From assembly GCF_027568575.1 (NCBI RefSeq), contig NZ_JANUVP010000016.1: 64,000 nt of DNA; one strand, written 5' to 3'. Below, in pieces: positions 50,735 to 59,636 of this stretch. Position 1 is the stretch's first letter, and each line of letters starts with the position of its first letter. The DNA comes from Caldifermentibacillus hisashii. GTDB taxonomy: Bacteria > Bacillota > Bacilli > Bacillales > Caldibacillaceae. The position numbers were made by a program, and so were the translations under genes. The notes beneath the pieces are model-generated. The model saw only the letters and a list, made by a program, of their open reading frames with translations. It did not search any database and had not been told where the DNA came from.

Positions 50735-53464
50735 TTATTTCGTTTTTTGAACGTATAACTCAAATAAAAAGGCAGCTCTTTCTTCATCTGTTTTAAAGCT
50801 ATTTCCATAGGCCTTTTCCACAGCTTTATCTAGGTTATGGTGAGCCTTTAATAAATCAGGTGGCATTGCCAATGGGTCATAAAGGTCTGCTAAAGTACTA
50901 TGCGGATACATTTGCCGGACTTCTAATATTTTTCTTGCCGCTCTTTTGATATCCATTTTTTGCTTTTCAGTTGATTCAGGGAAAACAAAGTTATTATAAA
51001 CAAGCGTGTTGGAATAGCGGTAATCACCTTTTAATCGTCCACATACAGTTCGCATCCAAGCCATATGCATGGATGAATTTAAAATGCCAAATAGATAATC
51101 ATCAGCATCTATTAACTGGAAAGCTGAATCGCTACACACTGTTGGATATTCATAATAGCCAATTGGAATATACTTACGATTTTCAGATGTCACCCTCGGT
51201 ATAATTAGAATATCGCTATCAGCTGCATTATCTTGTTTAAATCTAGTTGGGAAGTCGGCGTATTTTTGAGTAGATGGTGCTTTGCTGCGTAAACGCATTT
51301 CTCTAACCTTTTCTACACACTCCCTAACATGGGGCATTTTTCGTAATTCAGTGGGAGGACAATCCTTTAAATATAAACAATAACGCTGATAACCATTTAT
51401 TAATTCATGAGCACCCACCCACGGTCTAAAGTATTTCTCTGATAGCGGTTCTTTTTGAATAAAATTTTCTTTTTCTTCCTCGGTAAAAATCAAATGACCA
51501 CCATCAGTTGGCTTTGTTCCGTAAATCATAGGTGGTGTGTCGCTAATAGGCGTTCTTCTACTGTCTATAAAAATAGTTGGTGCCTCGAGCAAATATTGAT
51601 TTATCATATTCACCGACTTAGATGTATGCTCACCTTTGATATTTGGATAAGAATACAGGGTCTTCGGGAGACCTTTGATGCTGCTGAATCCGATAATTAC
51701 ACAATAAACTGCTGCTTTTCCTTTTGCCTCGTTGTTCCATTGGAATGTTTGATGAGCAAAGTGGATTTCAATATCCATTTGATGCATTAGATATCTCCAA
51801 ATAATAAGTGCTTGTTCTCCTTGACAAACAGAATTAGTTGAAACAAAACCCACCTTTATTTTTGTAAAACGGATGTAATTTGCTACCTTTATATACCAAC
51901 CTGCCACAAAGTCAAGATGCCCTGTTTTCTTTAATTCTTTTGTAGCATATTTTAAGTCTTCTTTTTGACTAGAAGTAAGCATACTATTTCCTACAAATGG
52001 AGGATTACCAAGAATATAATCTAGTTCCTTCCTAGGAACCACACCCTCCCAGTCTAATCGCAGAGCATTACCACATACGATATGAGGTTGTTTCCTTAGC
52101 GGTAAACGAACAAAATACTCTCCAAATTCATTACTAACTTTCATGTTCATTTGGTGATCAATAAGCCATAAAGCAACCTGGGCAATTTGTGCGGCAAACT
52201 CATCAATTTCAATACCGTAAAACTGATCCACGTTTACCCTTACCTCTGTTTCAAATAAAAGTCCTTCCATTTGATAAGCGTCTTGAACGAATTTACCCTT
52301 CAGTTTTTCTTTCAGAATTTCTAACTCTAATAATCGCAATTCTCGATAGGAGACAATTAAAAAATTGCCGCAACCACAAGCTGGATCTAAAAATTTTAAA
52401 GAAGCCAGTTTATTATGAAATTGTTCCAGTCTTTCTCCTTTGCGTGTTTTCATGTTCTGGATTTTTTCTAATTCAGCCCATAAATCGTCTAAAAATAAAG
52501 GTTTAACTACTTTTAAAATATTTTCTTCACTGGTGTAATGCGCTCCTAACTCACGGCGTTGCTCTGGATTCATAACCGACTGGAATAGAGACCCAAATAC
52601 CGCTGGTGAAATTTTCCCCCAGTCTAGTACTGCACAGTCTAAAAGTAAATTTCTCATTTCTGAATCGAAAGAAGCAAGCGGAAGGTTTTCTGCAAATAGT
52701 CCACCGTTTACATAAGGAAACTTGTTTAAATCCTCGTCTATGTTTTTAAGTCGTTTTTCTATCGGTGTGTTAAGAACAGTAAAGATTCCGGCCATATGAA
52801 AAGCTAGGTCGCTTCCGTCTTCCTTTGTTTCGTGTTCAATATAATCCCGAAATAAGTTTTTCTCAAAAATTCCCGTGTCGTCTGCAAATAAACAAAATAG
52901 TAAACGTACCAGATATACTTCAAGGCTATGACCAGTATACCCAGTTTCCTTTATCTTGTCATGCAGCACACCCATTTTTTCAGCTGCATGAATATTAACC
53001 GGATCTTGCTCTTTAATTTCCTGTTTATGATACCCAGCCATAAATCCGAAAAGCTCGATATTCTGAGGAAACTGTTCTAGTGTAAACGTTCTTTTCCCGT
53101 TTGTTTCCAAGTCGTATAAAGCAAACCGTTCGAAATCTGACACTAATATGTATCTCGGTAGTTCATTTTCTTTCAAGCCGGGGAAGTAATCAGTAGCTTG
53201 TTTATAAGCCCGTTCCAGATCCTTGCCCCTAGATTTATGTTCGACAAGCAAAACGCCCTTCCAAAGTAAGTCGATGAAGCCATTCCCGTCTAAGGTTTTT
53301 ACCCTTTTTTCAAAGGTTGCGACCCGTCTACGAGAAATACCGAAAACATTAAAGAAATCGTCCCAAAATGATTTTGCCTCGGCATTTTCGTTTGTTTCAT
53401 CTTTCCATTCATTTGTAAAGGCTATTGCTCTTGCTCTAATTTCATTCCAACTTAGCAAAGCCAT
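50735..53464 (-). CDS. MmeI/DnmA-type DNA methyltransferase with N-terminal nuclease-like domain
   Basis: The 909-residue protein has an N-terminal domain with GFIDLLWKGVLLVEHKSRGK (D65, E75, K77), the PD-(D/E)XK pattern of type IIL/IIG enzymes, and then methyltransferase motifs LDPACGCGNFL and ILGNPPFVGNS (NPPF, N6-adenine type). The C-terminal half holds the target recognition domain (IIPRVTSENRKYIPIGYYEY). Size and layout match MmeI-family enzymes and B. subtilis YeeA/DnmA. Whether it cuts is uncertain. It sits between two inverted dif-like sites, as cargo of an Xer-mobilised cassette. Confidence 0.88.
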   Translation of the reverse strand: MALLSWNEIRARAIAFTNEWKDETNENAEAKSFWDDFFNVFGISRRRVATFEKRVKTLDGNGFIDLLWKGVLLVEHKSRGKDLERAYKQATDYFPGLKENELPRYILVSDFERFALYDLETNGKRTFTLEQFPQNIELFGFMAGYHKQEIKEQDPVNIHAAEKMGVLHDKIKETGYTGHSLEVYLVRLLFCLFADDTGIFEKNLFRDYIEHETKEDGSDLAFHMAGIFTVLNTPIEKRLKNIDEDLNKFPYVNGGLFAENLPLASFDSEMRNLLLDCAVLDWGKISPAVFGSLFQSVMNPEQRRELGAHYTSEENILKVVKPLFLDDLWAELEKIQNMKTRKGERLEQFHNKLASLKFLDPACGCGNFLIVSYRELRLLELEILKEKLKGKFVQDAYQMEGLLFETEVRVNVDQFYGIEIDEFAAQIAQVALWLIDHQMNMKVSNEFGEYFVRLPLRKQPHIVCGNALRLDWEGVVPRKELDYILGNPPFVGNSMLTSSQKEDLKYATKELKKTGHLDFVAGWYIKVANYIRFTKIKVGFVSTNSVCQGEQALIIWRYLMHQMDIEIHFAHQTFQWNNEAKGKAAVYCVIIGFSSIKGLPKTLYSYPNIKGEHTSKSVNMINQYLLEAPTIFIDSRRTPISDTPPMIYGTKPTDGGHLIFTEEEKENFIQKEPLSEKYFRPWVGAHELINGYQRYCLYLKDCPPTELRKMPHVRECVEKVREMRLRSKAPSTQKYADFPTRFKQDNAADSDILIIPRVTSENRKYIPIGYYEYPTVCSDSAFQLIDADDYLFGILNSSMHMAWMRTVCGRLKGDYRYSNTLVYNNFVFPESTEKQKMDIKRAARKILEVRQMYPHSTLADLYDPLAMPPDLLKAHHNLDKAVEKAYGNSFKTDEERAAFLFELYVQKTK

Positions 53465-53922
53465 GTTATTTCTCCTTTTTCCAATTATAGATTCAATATG
53501 CTAATAATTATTATAGGTTAAAGTTTTAGAAATTCTTGTCTAAGTAGTTTAGGCTTTTATGTCTTTGTATATTAAGTATACCAATCCATTATTCCATCTG
53601 TCTACTTATTATTCGTAAAATAAGTATTATACGAATAGTTCTTAGTCCCTTACTATTTTTATCATTAAACATCCCCTTATTATATAACAAGAAAGGGAAT
53701 CTTTAGGTTTCCTTTATAAAGTGGACCTTCATTGTCAAGACACTAATTTAAATTTTTTTAGGTGGGTCAGAATCCTATTATGGATGTCTGCTTTTAGGAG
53801 CGTGAGGTGCTCACTGGGGCTGGGGCACTAGGTTTAATTTAACATGCCAAACATTTAACTTTTTTACACTATCATAGAAGGGGCAGTTCAACGTGGACAG
53901 CCCCTTCTTACAATTTTTTGCG
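53465..53922. other. intergenic region with dif-like site and possible insertion-element relics
   Basis: No gene is visible. It holds dif-like site B (53610-53637), a sequence with TGTCTTGACAATG (about 53735-53748, minus strand) that looks like an insertion sequence end, a GTGAGGTGCTCAC palindrome (53801-53813) and the hairpin AGAAGGGGC/GCCCCTTCT at about 53877-53910. The insertion-element reading is uncertain. Confidence 0.4.
53610..53637 (+). other. dif-like site B upstream of the methyltransferase
   Basis: Left arm TATTCGTAAAA, spacer TAAGTA, right arm TTATACGAATA on the plus strand. Its left arm is identical to that of site A and its right arm differs by one base, but the site is inverted relative to A. 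The spacer differs from A at three of six positions. Confidence 0.7.
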
Positions 53923-56424
53923 TTACTTTGTGTCATTGAAATGTTTAACAATTATCCCTATTGGCTCAATACTTACGGTACAGTTAGTGAAATTTGAACC
54001 ATTATAAAATTTCACTTTATTAGCTTTATAATCTGCTTTTAACATTTCACAAATTTTTTGTTTTGTTTTTTCTTTGCATACACCATCACAACCAAATTTT
54101 GAACAATTTGGTAGAGTAACAGGCATTCTATCAATACCCTTAATTTTCGAAAGTCGTTTCTTTTCTGTTTCATCGCTAAACGGAAATTCATTTTCAACTA
54201 TAGCTGTATCATCATATTTCCAAAAGAGAGATTCAATTAAATATTTATATAGTACATCTGGTGTTTTTTTAAATTTAGGGGTTGGGGGTCTTATATCGTA
54301 CTGTTTACAAATTTCTTCTGAAAACTCTATTTGACTTTCAGTTACCTCATTGTTGTTAACGTTTTTAACTTTTTGTACCATTCCGGATGTTTTTCCAACT
54401 GCCTTTGTTTGGATTACTGGTGTCTCCCATAAATAATCTTTTACATATATTTTTTCTCTTTTGTAAGGATGATACTGTGCTTCTGCACCATTTTTGAGTT
54501 TCTTGTCTATAAAGCGTTTAACTTCTTCTAATGAACGGGTTATTTTATATCCTTGACTTTCTAAGTCATCCTGAATTTCCCCACTGTATTTTTGTGTAAA
54601 AATACGTGGGTCTAATATCGTAAATATTCCAAAATCCTTTATGTCACGAATCAGCCTACCCGCAGCTTGATTTAATTTGTTCATCATATGCGGAAATATA
54701 ATTAACTCAAAAAGTTCATCTTCATATCCTTGTCCTATTAGCTCTAAAAATGGATCATTCGGCACAGGAAAGGGTAATTTGGTTAACACAACTGAAATTA
54801 AAGATTTTCCGGGAACAGAAAAGCCGGAGAAAAAGCTGCCAGAACCTACAAGTACACTCGTTTCATCTTCTTTAAATTGTTTTGTTAATTTTTCTACACC
54901 GATTTGATTTTGAACAAAAAGATTAATTTTCTTCTCTTTTAGAAATGCTATTAAGTTCTCTGAAATAGTGTTCATATGTTCTTTTGCAGTTGTAAGAATA
55001 AGGCTTCTACCTTCTGTTAAGGAAATGAGTCCTTTGATATTCTCGACACAATTCTCTAGATAATTAGGGTTAGTTGGAAGAACCATATTTTCAGGCACAT
55101 AAACCAGAGTCTGATTTGGATAATCAAATGTTGTATCAAGTCTTTTCGTTATTACTTCGCTTTTATTTAATCTCCATTGATTAAGTAAAGAATCAAAATC
55201 TCCATTTGTAGTTAATGTTCCTGACATTACTATAATCTTGTTGTATTGTTTTAAATAATCCATAAACTTTCTAAAATCGGTAGGAAATGATTCTGAAATC
55301 AAACTAAATTTCTTCTCATCATAATTTATCCAGCTTACGTAAGAATCATCGAGAATGTTTTTTAACGCATTGTAAAGTTCTTCAAGGTCACTACTACCAT
55401 AATCATCCTCATTCATGAATGAAAATTGATTCGAGTGTCTTGCCGAATCTTCGATTAAAGAATTATTCACAATGTCTTGTAATTCTTTTAAAATGCTACG
55501 AATGTCTTTTTTTAGTGGGTAACGACCTTGTAAGGAACCCTCCATTGAACTCCACTGCTTATTGATATTTCTTTCCAAAGAACCTAGTAGTTTCACATAT
55601 TTTTTTTTATACTTATTTGAAATAAACTTTTTCATCTCTCGTAACTTATATAATGTAAAGGATTGTTCAAGTTGATTTAAGAAATTTTCAATAAAGTGAT
55701 GCGCCTCGTCAATAATCATTATTCCAGGACTTATCGGAACCATTGCAGATTGTTTAATCTCTGCTGTACTATTTAAAACGGACTGAATTAACTGACCATG
55801 GTTTGTAATAACTAAGTCATTCGATTTTGACATAAAGTTATTTCTATGCTCTATGGAGGGGCAGTTTAATGAAAATTCACACCTTTCACATTCCCTTTTC
55901 GTTGAGTTTAATGCTACTTTTGACCATTTATACTCAGATATATCTTGTTTAAATACATCTTCAAATTCATTTCTTTGACCAGTTTTCGCCCTATTAACAA
56001 ATTTAAAAAACTCTTCTTGTTCTTTTGGTGTGAACTGATTTCGTTTTGCCATAAACTCTTTCTTGCAAAAATAGTGAGTTTTCCCTTTTGCTAATATCGG
56101 TTGTTTTACTAATAAAAGTTTTTTGAGTAACGGAACTTCACTATTCATCAGTTGACTTTGAAGGTTGATTGTCGCAGTAGCATACACAACTTGATCTTTG
56201 GCCCGTTTTTTTGCTTCAATCATCGACGGAATTAATGCACCGAGTGACTTTCCAGTACCTACAGGAGCTTCTATAAACATTATCTTTCTTGATTCATTAC
56301 TATTTAAGAAAGCTGCAATATCCATTGCCATTTGAACTTGTGATGTCCTGATTACTTCAGTTTCATAGTTTTCAGGAATTTTCTTTTCAAATATACTAAA
56401 TATTTTTTTTGCTGTAGACTCCAA
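53923..56424 (-). CDS. DinG/XPD-type superfamily 2 helicase
   Basis: The start is TTG 56424 after AAGGAGGATACAT. The 833-residue protein has Walker A EAPVGTGKS (about 52-60), a Cys cluster of the Fe-S domain (YFCKKEF, then CERCEFSLNCPS), the DEAH box IIDEAHHF, VMSGTLT and the C-terminal motif VI region NQAAGRLIRD. This is the XPD/DinG family of 5'-3' helicases that act on displaced strands and R-loops. A second Cys group near the C-terminus (CSKFGCDGVCKEKTKQKIC) is unusual. It could serve plasmid repair or transfer. Confidence 0.88.
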   Translation of the reverse strand: MESTAKKIFSIFEKKIPENYETEVIRTSQVQMAMDIAAFLNSNESRKIMFIEAPVGTGKSLGALIPSMIEAKKRAKDQVVYATATINLQSQLMNSEVPLLKKLLLVKQPILAKGKTHYFCKKEFMAKRNQFTPKEQEEFFKFVNRAKTGQRNEFEDVFKQDISEYKWSKVALNSTKRECERCEFSLNCPSIEHRNNFMSKSNDLVITNHGQLIQSVLNSTAEIKQSAMVPISPGIMIIDEAHHFIENFLNQLEQSFTLYKLREMKKFISNKYKKKYVKLLGSLERNINKQWSSMEGSLQGRYPLKKDIRSILKELQDIVNNSLIEDSARHSNQFSFMNEDDYGSSDLEELYNALKNILDDSYVSWINYDEKKFSLISESFPTDFRKFMDYLKQYNKIIVMSGTLTTNGDFDSLLNQWRLNKSEVITKRLDTTFDYPNQTLVYVPENMVLPTNPNYLENCVENIKGLISLTEGRSLILTTAKEHMNTISENLIAFLKEKKINLFVQNQIGVEKLTKQFKEDETSVLVGSGSFFSGFSVPGKSLISVVLTKLPFPVPNDPFLELIGQGYEDELFELIIFPHMMNKLNQAAGRLIRDIKDFGIFTILDPRIFTQKYSGEIQDDLESQGYKITRSLEEVKRFIDKKLKNGAEAQYHPYKREKIYVKDYLWETPVIQTKAVGKTSGMVQKVKNVNNNEVTESQIEFSEEICKQYDIRPPTPKFKKTPDVLYKYLIESLFWKYDDTAIVENEFPFSDETEKKRLSKIKGIDRMPVTLPNCSKFGCDGVCKEKTKQKICEMLKADYKANKVKFYNGSNFTNCTVSIEPIGIIVKHFNDTK

Positions 56425-56504
56425 ATGTATCCTCCTTGACAAAGCAAATGTTCCTATAAAAAATTATACCATATAATTTTGATAAGTTCTCTATCGCTGT
56501 ATTT

Positions 56505-56999
56505 TTATATTGATTGAGGTATTTTGAATGAAAACAGACAAACAAATTTTTTAATTTCGTCATCTACGTATTTTTTTGATACTGTTTTACTGCTTTCAAT
56601 ATCTTTTCTTAAAATCCGGACACATTGGCTATAATCTAAAATTTTTATTTTGTTATCGTTTGAAGAAACAATAATGTTTTTACTCCTTATATTAGTATAA
56701 AGCCATCCTCTATCTACCATTTCATATAGTGCAGAACGAACTTCTTCTTTGAAACTGTCAACATTTTTATTATTGAATCGACAATAATTGAAGATATTTT
56801 CACCTATTATTCTTTCCGTATAAATTTCTTTTTCTGAATAATTATAAGCATAAAGTTTAGGTACTGCTTGGCAGCCTTGTAATTCCATCAATGCATTTAA
56901 TTCAATATTAAACTCATTCCGCTGAGAATTTGACATTTTTTTTATTAAGATAGAATCATTACAACCCAGCAAAACTTCTTTATGAAAATTTAAATTCAA
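56505..56999 (-). CDS. small protein kinase-like protein (164 aa)
   Basis: Residues 85-130 look like a kinase catalytic lobe: DRGWLYTNIRSKNIIVSSND takes the place of the HRDLKPxNI loop and KILDYSQC that of the DFG region. The N-terminal half (MELQGCQAVPKLYAYNYSEKEIYTERIIGENIF) resembles the hinge. At 164 residues it is far shorter than a full kinase and lacks the Gly-rich loop, so it may be a pseudokinase, a truncated gene or a minimal phosphotransferase. The ribosome binding site GGAGGTATTTCC precedes the ATG. Confidence 0.6.
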   Translation of the reverse strand: MNLNFHKEVLLGCNDSILIKKMSNSQRNEFNIELNALMELQGCQAVPKLYAYNYSEKEIYTERIIGENIFNYCRFNNKNVDSFKEEVRSALYEMVDRGWLYTNIRSKNIIVSSNDNKIKILDYSQCVRILRKDIESSKTVSKKYVDDEIKKFVCLFSFKIPQSI

Positions 57000-57045
57000 A
57001 GGAAATACCTCCTTATTAAATTAATCAAATGATAAATAACTATAC

Positions 57046-57195
57046 TTATTTTTGACCGTCCATATTCTTACATATCATGTTGTCTAACTCTTGTGAAATT
57101 GCGAGTAGCTTTGGATCAGACAAATTACATTTATTTTTTATGTAATAGTCAATTAATTCTTTACGTTTTTCTTCTAATGATATTTCTGAACACAT
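57046..57195 (-). CDS. Spo0E-like aspartyl-phosphate phosphatase
   Basis: The 49-residue protein is a short helical hairpin carrying SQELDNMI, the S-x-x-L-D signature of the Spo0E family, which dephosphorylates Spo0A-P and delays sporulation. GAGGTG precedes the ATG. A leader terminator lies directly upstream. A plasmid copy could tune host sporulation to plasmid needs, as the plasmid-borne phosphatases of other Bacillus plasmids do. Confidence 0.82.
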   Translation of the reverse strand: MCSEISLEEKRKELIDYYIKNKCNLSDPKLLAISQELDNMICKNMDGQK

Positions 57196-57207
57196 AAGTC
57201 GCACCTC

Positions 57208-57263
57208 ACAAAAAAAGAATACCCCGAAAAACCTAAAAAGCTAGGCATTTTCCCAGGGTATTC
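57208..57263 (-). terminator. leader terminator upstream of the Spo0E-like gene
   Basis: In the transcript GAATACCCTGGGAAAA pairs with TTTTTCGGGGTATTC, with an inner CCTA/TAGG stem, then seven T and the ribosome binding site GAGGTG within 5 nt. Confidence 0.85.
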
Positions 57264-57353
57264 CTGTTTTTAATATTTTAATTTATTATTAATTTAACAT
57301 GTTCTGCATGATAAAACAATATACAACACTCATATAATTACAACCCAAAAAAT

Positions 57354-58211
57354 TCATAATGGATGGTATTTACTTTTGTCTATTTTTAACCACCTATAGA
57401 ACGAAGGAATACGTAATTTTCCTTTACTGGTCCAATTCCTATATTTTACTTCGCAAGGAATGCCTTCCGAGAAACCAATTACTTCATCATTCTCTTGATA
57501 CTTTCCGTTCTCAATCCATCTATAAACGACTTTTCTTTCATCCCTAGGAACAAATTTCATAACACCGATGGGTCGGTTATCTGTTAATGAATGGAGAATA
57601 AACGAACGATCCTTTTTTATCATACCTTTGATTAGACATTTTTCATACTTATAATTAATAACCTTAATAAATTGATCTGTTCGTTTATTAGGGTAGTATA
57701 GACCATCTTTCTTTTTCATTACAATTCCTTCTAAATCCATGTATTTTACCTGTTGAAAGTATTGAATGGTCATACTTCCGTCTACCCATTGAACCGGTAC
57801 AATTCGTTTATTATCGAATGAAATCTCACTTAATAGCTTTTTTCGTTCAAGAAGCGGGAGGTTCATCACATTTTTCCCTTTGTAGTAAAGAAGATCAAAT
57901 ACACAAAATTGGGCAGATTGGTTACTCTTGTTTGAATGAAACCGTTCCATAACCGCTTCAAAGTCTGGTTTTCCATCCTTGTCTAGTACAATAAGCTCTC
58001 CATCTAAAATTGTTCCATCCGGAAGGTTTGAATCTCCAAATATCTCAGTAAATTGACTTGTTACCTCATGATGATGTCTAGTATATAAATGATATTCTCC
58101 GTTAAAGTAGGATAAGATTAGACGAAAACCATCTAATTTCAATTCCGTTATATATTGGTCTGAATCAAAAGGTTCAAAAACTTTTTCTAGCAACATTGGA
58201 CTTATAAACAA
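57354..58211 (-). CDS. ATP-dependent DNA ligase
   Basis: The start is TTG 58211 (MFISPMLLEKV), 9 nt after GAGGTG. A longer open frame up to 58409 runs through the leader hairpins and is not coding. The 285-residue protein has the adenylation motif ELKLDGFR (Lys 25), DGELIVLD, LEGIVMKKKDG and QFIKVINYK, the nucleotidyltransferase core of ATP-dependent ligases, and a C-terminal OB fold. It resembles the short ligases of Bacillus phages and LigD ligase domains. It may seal nicks in plasmid replication or repair. Confidence 0.9.
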   Translation of the reverse strand: MFISPMLLEKVFEPFDSDQYITELKLDGFRLILSYFNGEYHLYTRHHHEVTSQFTEIFGDSNLPDGTILDGELIVLDKDGKPDFEAVMERFHSNKSNQSAQFCVFDLLYYKGKNVMNLPLLERKKLLSEISFDNKRIVPVQWVDGSMTIQYFQQVKYMDLEGIVMKKKDGLYYPNKRTDQFIKVINYKYEKCLIKGMIKKDRSFILHSLTDNRPIGVMKFVPRDERKVVYRWIENGKYQENDEVIGFSEGIPCEVKYRNWTSKGKLRIPSFYRWLKIDKSKYHPL

Positions 58212-58279
58212 TTCAATTAACACCTCAAAATAATTGTAACAAGAAATTATAGATAGTTTAAATGAATAATTAATGGAAA

Positions 58280-58313
58280 TAAAAAGCACCATCCCTAATA
58301 AGTAGGACAGTGC
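58280..58313 (-). terminator. leader terminator upstream of the DNA ligase gene
   Basis: In the transcript GCACTGTCCTA pairs with AGGGATGGTGC, followed by TTTTTATTT. The ligase ribosome binding site lies about 50 nt downstream. Confidence 0.7.
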
Positions 58314-58393
58314 AAAAATGAATAATGTGAAATTACAATGCATATAAAATTTGAGAAAAAGTATGGTTAATAGATAAATCACTCTTGCAAGTA

Positions 58394-58432
58394 AAAAAGG
58401 GCAACTCATCCTAGTTAGATTGAATTACCCTT
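58394..58432 (-). terminator. terminator after the 58467-58919 gene
   Basis: In the transcript AAGGGTAATTCA pairs with TGAGTTGCCCTT, followed by TTTTACTT, about 35 nt past the stop of the upstream gene. Confidence 0.7.
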
Positions 58433-58466
58433 GTCTTATAGTTGCAAGATTCCCTCAAGCTGCGAG

Positions 58467-58919
58467 TTAATTGATGCTGCTATGTTTTCCTATTTTTTGA
58501 TTTCGACGTCGTTCCTTTTTCTCTTCAAAAGCAAACTCAAAGAGTTTATTCCACATTTCATTTCTTTGTTGCAACTCTTCATCGGTTAAAAGTGAAATGT
58601 CAGGTTCATGAATTGATACATAATGTTTTGATTCGTCTATCAAATTTTTGCGTTTAACTAAACCCGCTCCTTTATTTATTACTTCGGAATTATTCAGCTC
58701 ATAGAGACTTTCTGTATCTATTTCTCTATTAAGCCATTGAAGGATGACTTCTTTACTTTTTGATTCTTCCACAAAACAATGTCCATTGGAATTATCAATC
58801 CCTACCCACATATCGTTATCCTTAACAATATATAAGCCGATTGGTTCATAATGTCCTGAATCAAAACCGCTATCAATAATTTTCTTAGCAATTTCGCTAC
58901 TAATTAATTGAATGTCCAT
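58467..58919 (-). CDS. unknown protein (150 aa)
   Basis: The start is ATG 58919 after AAAGGAGTG. The first half resembles small SUKH/SMI1-type immunity folds in length and in DMWVGIDNSNGHCFVEESKSK, but this is weak. The C-terminus is highly charged (EEKKERRRNQKIG). It is controlled by a leader terminator. Confidence 0.6.
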   Translation of the reverse strand: MDIQLISSEIAKKIIDSGFDSGHYEPIGLYIVKDNDMWVGIDNSNGHCFVEESKSKEVILQWLNREIDTESLYELNNSEVINKGAGLVKRKNLIDESKHYVSIHEPDISLLTDEELQQRNEMWNKLFEFAFEEKKERRRNQKIGKHSSIN

Positions 58920-58937
58920 AATTATACACTCCTTTAA

Positions 58938-58965
58938 CAAAAAAGATGGGACTAACCCATCTTTT
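58938..58965 (-). terminator. leader terminator upstream of the 58467-58919 gene
   Basis: AAGATGGG and CCCATCTT form a short perfect stem followed by TTTTGTT and the ribosome binding site AAAGGAGTG within 3 nt. Confidence 0.75.
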
Positions 58966-58969
58966 TATA

Positions 58970-59085
58970 TTACGACTTTAGTCAGTTTCGCTCACGATAG
59001 CGTGCGAAACAATAAACCACCTGCTATGGTAGTTTAGACTTATAGCCTTTGTGCAAACCACCCTTTGGAGGGTGGTTATGATTAA
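58970..59085. repeat. palindromic cluster, possible IS200/IS605-type end relic
   Basis: TTACGACTTTAGTCAG (58972-58987) recurs, with a 7-bp internal duplication, at about 48636-48658 on the other strand. It is followed by CGCTCACGATAGCGTG, an ACCACC/GGTAGT imperfect hairpin and a perfect AACCACCC/GGGTGGTT hairpin (59057-59079). Such folded ends occur in IS200/IS605 elements, but no transposase is present. Confidence 0.35.
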
Positions 59086-59139
59086 TTTACCAATATTTTC
59101 TTCCTTTGAAATGGCATAATGAAAACAAAACCATGCTTA

Positions 59140-59553
59140 TTACACAAGTTGCCAGCCTGTTTTAGCGACAACTTGGATGATACGACCATTTGGGAGCTCT
59201 TTTTTCTCCCTTTGATCGTTGTGAAAGACTCGGACGGTAATGCCCGAATCTTCTACATATTCAGCGGAAGCAATATTTTGTTCTCGTCTTGTTAATTCCA
59301 TGATTAAATACGGGATTGGTGAGACGAATACTATATCGAGATATGGTTTCCCATTTCTCACTTCAGTCGATGTGAGTTTTCTAATTACTACGTTCATTTC
59401 ATCCAACGTCCAACCAGAAGTTGGGACTTTAAGAAATTCGTAGTCCCCATAAGTTTCTGTCAGGATACTTTCTTGCTCCGGTAATAAGCTATGTGTTTCA
59501 TTAATTACAACAATAGCTTTTGTTTGCTTTTTTAACATTTCTTTTGCTTTCAT
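59140..59553 (-). CDS. unknown protein (137 aa)
   Basis: The ribosome binding site is AAAGGGAGAG. The product is an alpha/beta protein with a Rossmann-like start (TKAIVVINETHSLLPEQE) and YLDIVFVSPIPYLIMEL, which fits a small nucleotide-binding-like fold. The function is unknown. Confidence 0.6.
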   Translation of the reverse strand: MKAKEMLKKQTKAIVVINETHSLLPEQESILTETYGDYEFLKVPTSGWTLDEMNVVIRKLTSTEVRNGKPYLDIVFVSPIPYLIMELTRREQNIASAEYVEDSGITVRVFHNDQREKKELPNGRIIQVVAKTGWQLV

Positions 59554-59636
59554 TATAAATCTCTCCCTTTTTTATTTTTTTCCTTTTTATGTCCTACTTT
59601 TCCTCTGTTCGAATAACTAACTATAATCAACTTTGA

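Noticed and set aside
58212..58409. 66-residue hydrophobic N-terminal extension of the DNA ligase, which would make it membrane-bound
   Set aside because: The stretch covers two terminator hairpins and has no ribosome binding site, while TTG 58211 follows GAGGTG and begins with the ligase-like MFISPML.
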